A stretch of 16,081 nucleotides of DNA, from the NCBI GenBank assembly GCA_001931905.2, contig MSJI02000319.1, positions 1-16,081 of the forward strand. The letters run 5' to 3'. Of this stretch, positions 14,984 to 16,081 are shown one piece after another (positions within the stretch are counted from its first letter, which is position 1; each line of letters begins with the position of its first letter). The translations under genes and the position numbers were made by a program. The DNA comes from Cladosporium sp. IMV 00045. Lineage: Eukaryota > Ascomycota > Dothideomycetes > Cladosporiales > Cladosporiaceae. The notes beneath the pieces were generated by a model, which saw only the letters and a program-made list of their open reading frames with translations, searched no databases and was not told the DNA's origin.

Positions 14984-16081
14984 ATGGCAGCAACACAACG
15001 CGCCGTGTCCCCGTCCTCTGATCTACCTCCTGTCCGCGAACCCACTCGGACACCTACTTCCTTCACGACTGATATAGAAGCGCGAACGACCTCGGCAGCT
15101 GGAAGTCCAGATTTATTGAAATCAAAGCGCTTGCGACCCATTACCGGATCTACTACGAATTTGGACATTTCTTCTAAGTCGACCGAATCCAAACACTCCA
15201 ATCTCCAGAGACGATCACCCATCCAGCTGACTGGAGCCGCCGCGGTCGCAGAGGCGAAGAGAAGGGAGCAGCGAGAGAGGACCACATCTGAAGAACCAAA
15301 TCGGACGAGTCCTAACCCTGCTGTGCAGGCTATGCAAGCTTTGATGGGCGGCGGAGGTATCAGTCGTCCATCCGACAGTCCGGCACCGAACAAGCTTAGC
15401 GAACCAATGCGGAAAGTCGCTGAGAAGATCAGTATACCAAAGCAGTCGCAAGGCGACTCGTTACAAATCAGTCCCGACAGTATGTCTAGCTATGGATCTG
15501 CGGAATCGACGGGCGCCGGTACCATGACTGCCACTGCCAATACCTTGCCGGAACAGGTTCAGAACAACTATGTGGCTGAGCCCGTTGACATGGAAGAGTC
15601 CGGACAATACCCTGAGAATGGCCACCTGAACGTGAGCAGCGACGATAGCAACAAGGCATTCTCATACCCAGGACATCCGCCACAAGAACACGGGAGGGAT
15701 GGAGGCCCTTCACGGGGCATGAGCCTACCCGGATACGGCCATGACGGCAAGTCGCCCGTGTCTTCTACAAAGCGACACAAGTGTCCCTACTGCTCGACAG
15801 ATTTCACAAGACATCACAATCTGAAAAGCCATTTATTGACCCATAGTCAAGAGAAGCCATATGTATGTCAGACATGCAATGCACGCTTCCGCCGATTGCA
15901 CGACCTGAAACGCCACACGAAACTGCACACCGGAGAACGTCCACATACGTGCGAAAAGTGTGGACGTCGCTTTGCACGCGGAGATGCTCTGGCTCGCCAC
16001 AACAAAGGCCCTGGAGGTTGCGCAGGCAGGAGGTCCAGTGGCGGAGAGGATGACTTTTTCCAGAGAGATGGAGAAGGTATG
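14984..16081 (+). CDS. C2H2 zinc-finger transcription factor, 3' end outside the window
   Basis: The frame is open for 366 codons without a stop up to the last base. Residues 1-264 are Ser/Pro/Thr-rich and mostly disordered, with a basic stretch AKRREQRER near 90-98 and a Met/Gly patch QAMQALMGGGG near 113-123. Three zinc fingers follow in tandem with TGE(R/K)P-type linkers: finger 1 C267, C270, H283, H287; finger 2 C295, C298, H311, H315; finger 3 C323, C326, H339 and then GPGGC, so its fourth ligand is probably C346 (C2HC). Such proteins bind DNA in the nucleus. ATG 14984 is the first in frame after TAA at 14945; its -3 base is C, a poor context, but G is at +4. I recall similar finger triplets ending in GGCAGRRSS from uncharacterised ascomycete regulators but cannot name the gene. 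Target genes cannot be inferred. Confidence 0.85.
   Translation, partial: MAATQRAVSPSSDLPPVREPTRTPTSFTTDIEARTTSAAGSPDLLKSKRLRPITGSTTNLDISSKSTESKHSNLQRRSPIQLTGAAAVAEAKRREQRERTTSEEPNRTSPNPAVQAMQALMGGGGISRPSDSPAPNKLSEPMRKVAEKISIPKQSQGDSLQISPDSMSSYGSAESTGAGTMTATANTLPEQVQNNYVAEPVDMEESGQYPENGHLNVSSDDSNKAFSYPGHPPQEHGRDGGPSRGMSLPGYGHDGKSPVSSTKRHKCPYCSTDFTRHHNLKSHLLTHSQEKPYVCQTCNARFRRLHDLKRHTKLHTGERPHTCEKCGRRFARGDALARHNKGPGGCAGRRSSGGEDDFFQRDGEGM

Overview
The window reads as nuclear DNA of a filamentous ascomycete. The gene set (TRM140, COQ10, Bax-inhibitor, RRP9 and zinc-finger homologues), the compact layout, the short introns (54 and 68 nt) with GTAAGT/GTATGC donors and CTAAC/CTGAC branch points, and the long pyrimidine-rich leader before a regulatory gene all fit Pezizomycotina. 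A Dothideomycete is plausible but not proven. I see no bacterial operons, tRNA, rRNA, CRISPR array or intact transposon.

Layout. Bases 1-1815 hold no gene I can support, only a (CTA)18 microsatellite and a small palindrome. From 1816 to 9567 the DNA is gene-dense and housekeeping: TRM140-type tRNA m3C32 methyltransferase (minus), COQ10 (plus, divergent from TRM140), a three-exon Bax inhibitor-1 family gene (minus, convergent with COQ10), the U3 snoRNP WD40 protein RRP9 (minus), and a membrane protein with what look like three degenerate mitochondrial-carrier repeats (plus, divergent from RRP9). Two of these act in RNA processing and two or three in mitochondria or ER. Nothing suggests one shared pathway; the pairs share promoters or 3' regions.

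From 9568 to about 13,850 the DNA is gene-poor and holds the most unusual sequence. A degenerate tandem array with a period near 100 bp lies at about 9846-10240. A second array (about 10908-11181, period 91-93 bp) carries three copies of the coding sequence for the histone H4 N-terminal tail (around Lys5-Gly28). The copies are out of frame with one another or truncated, so this is not a histone gene, but the match to H4 is clear. A possible small spliced ORF follows at 11403-11675.

From about 13,900 to 14,983 lies a stop-poor, pyrimidine-rich leader with several upstream AUGs and a probable 5'-UTR intron. It precedes a C2H2 zinc-finger transcription factor whose reading frame runs off the end of the window.
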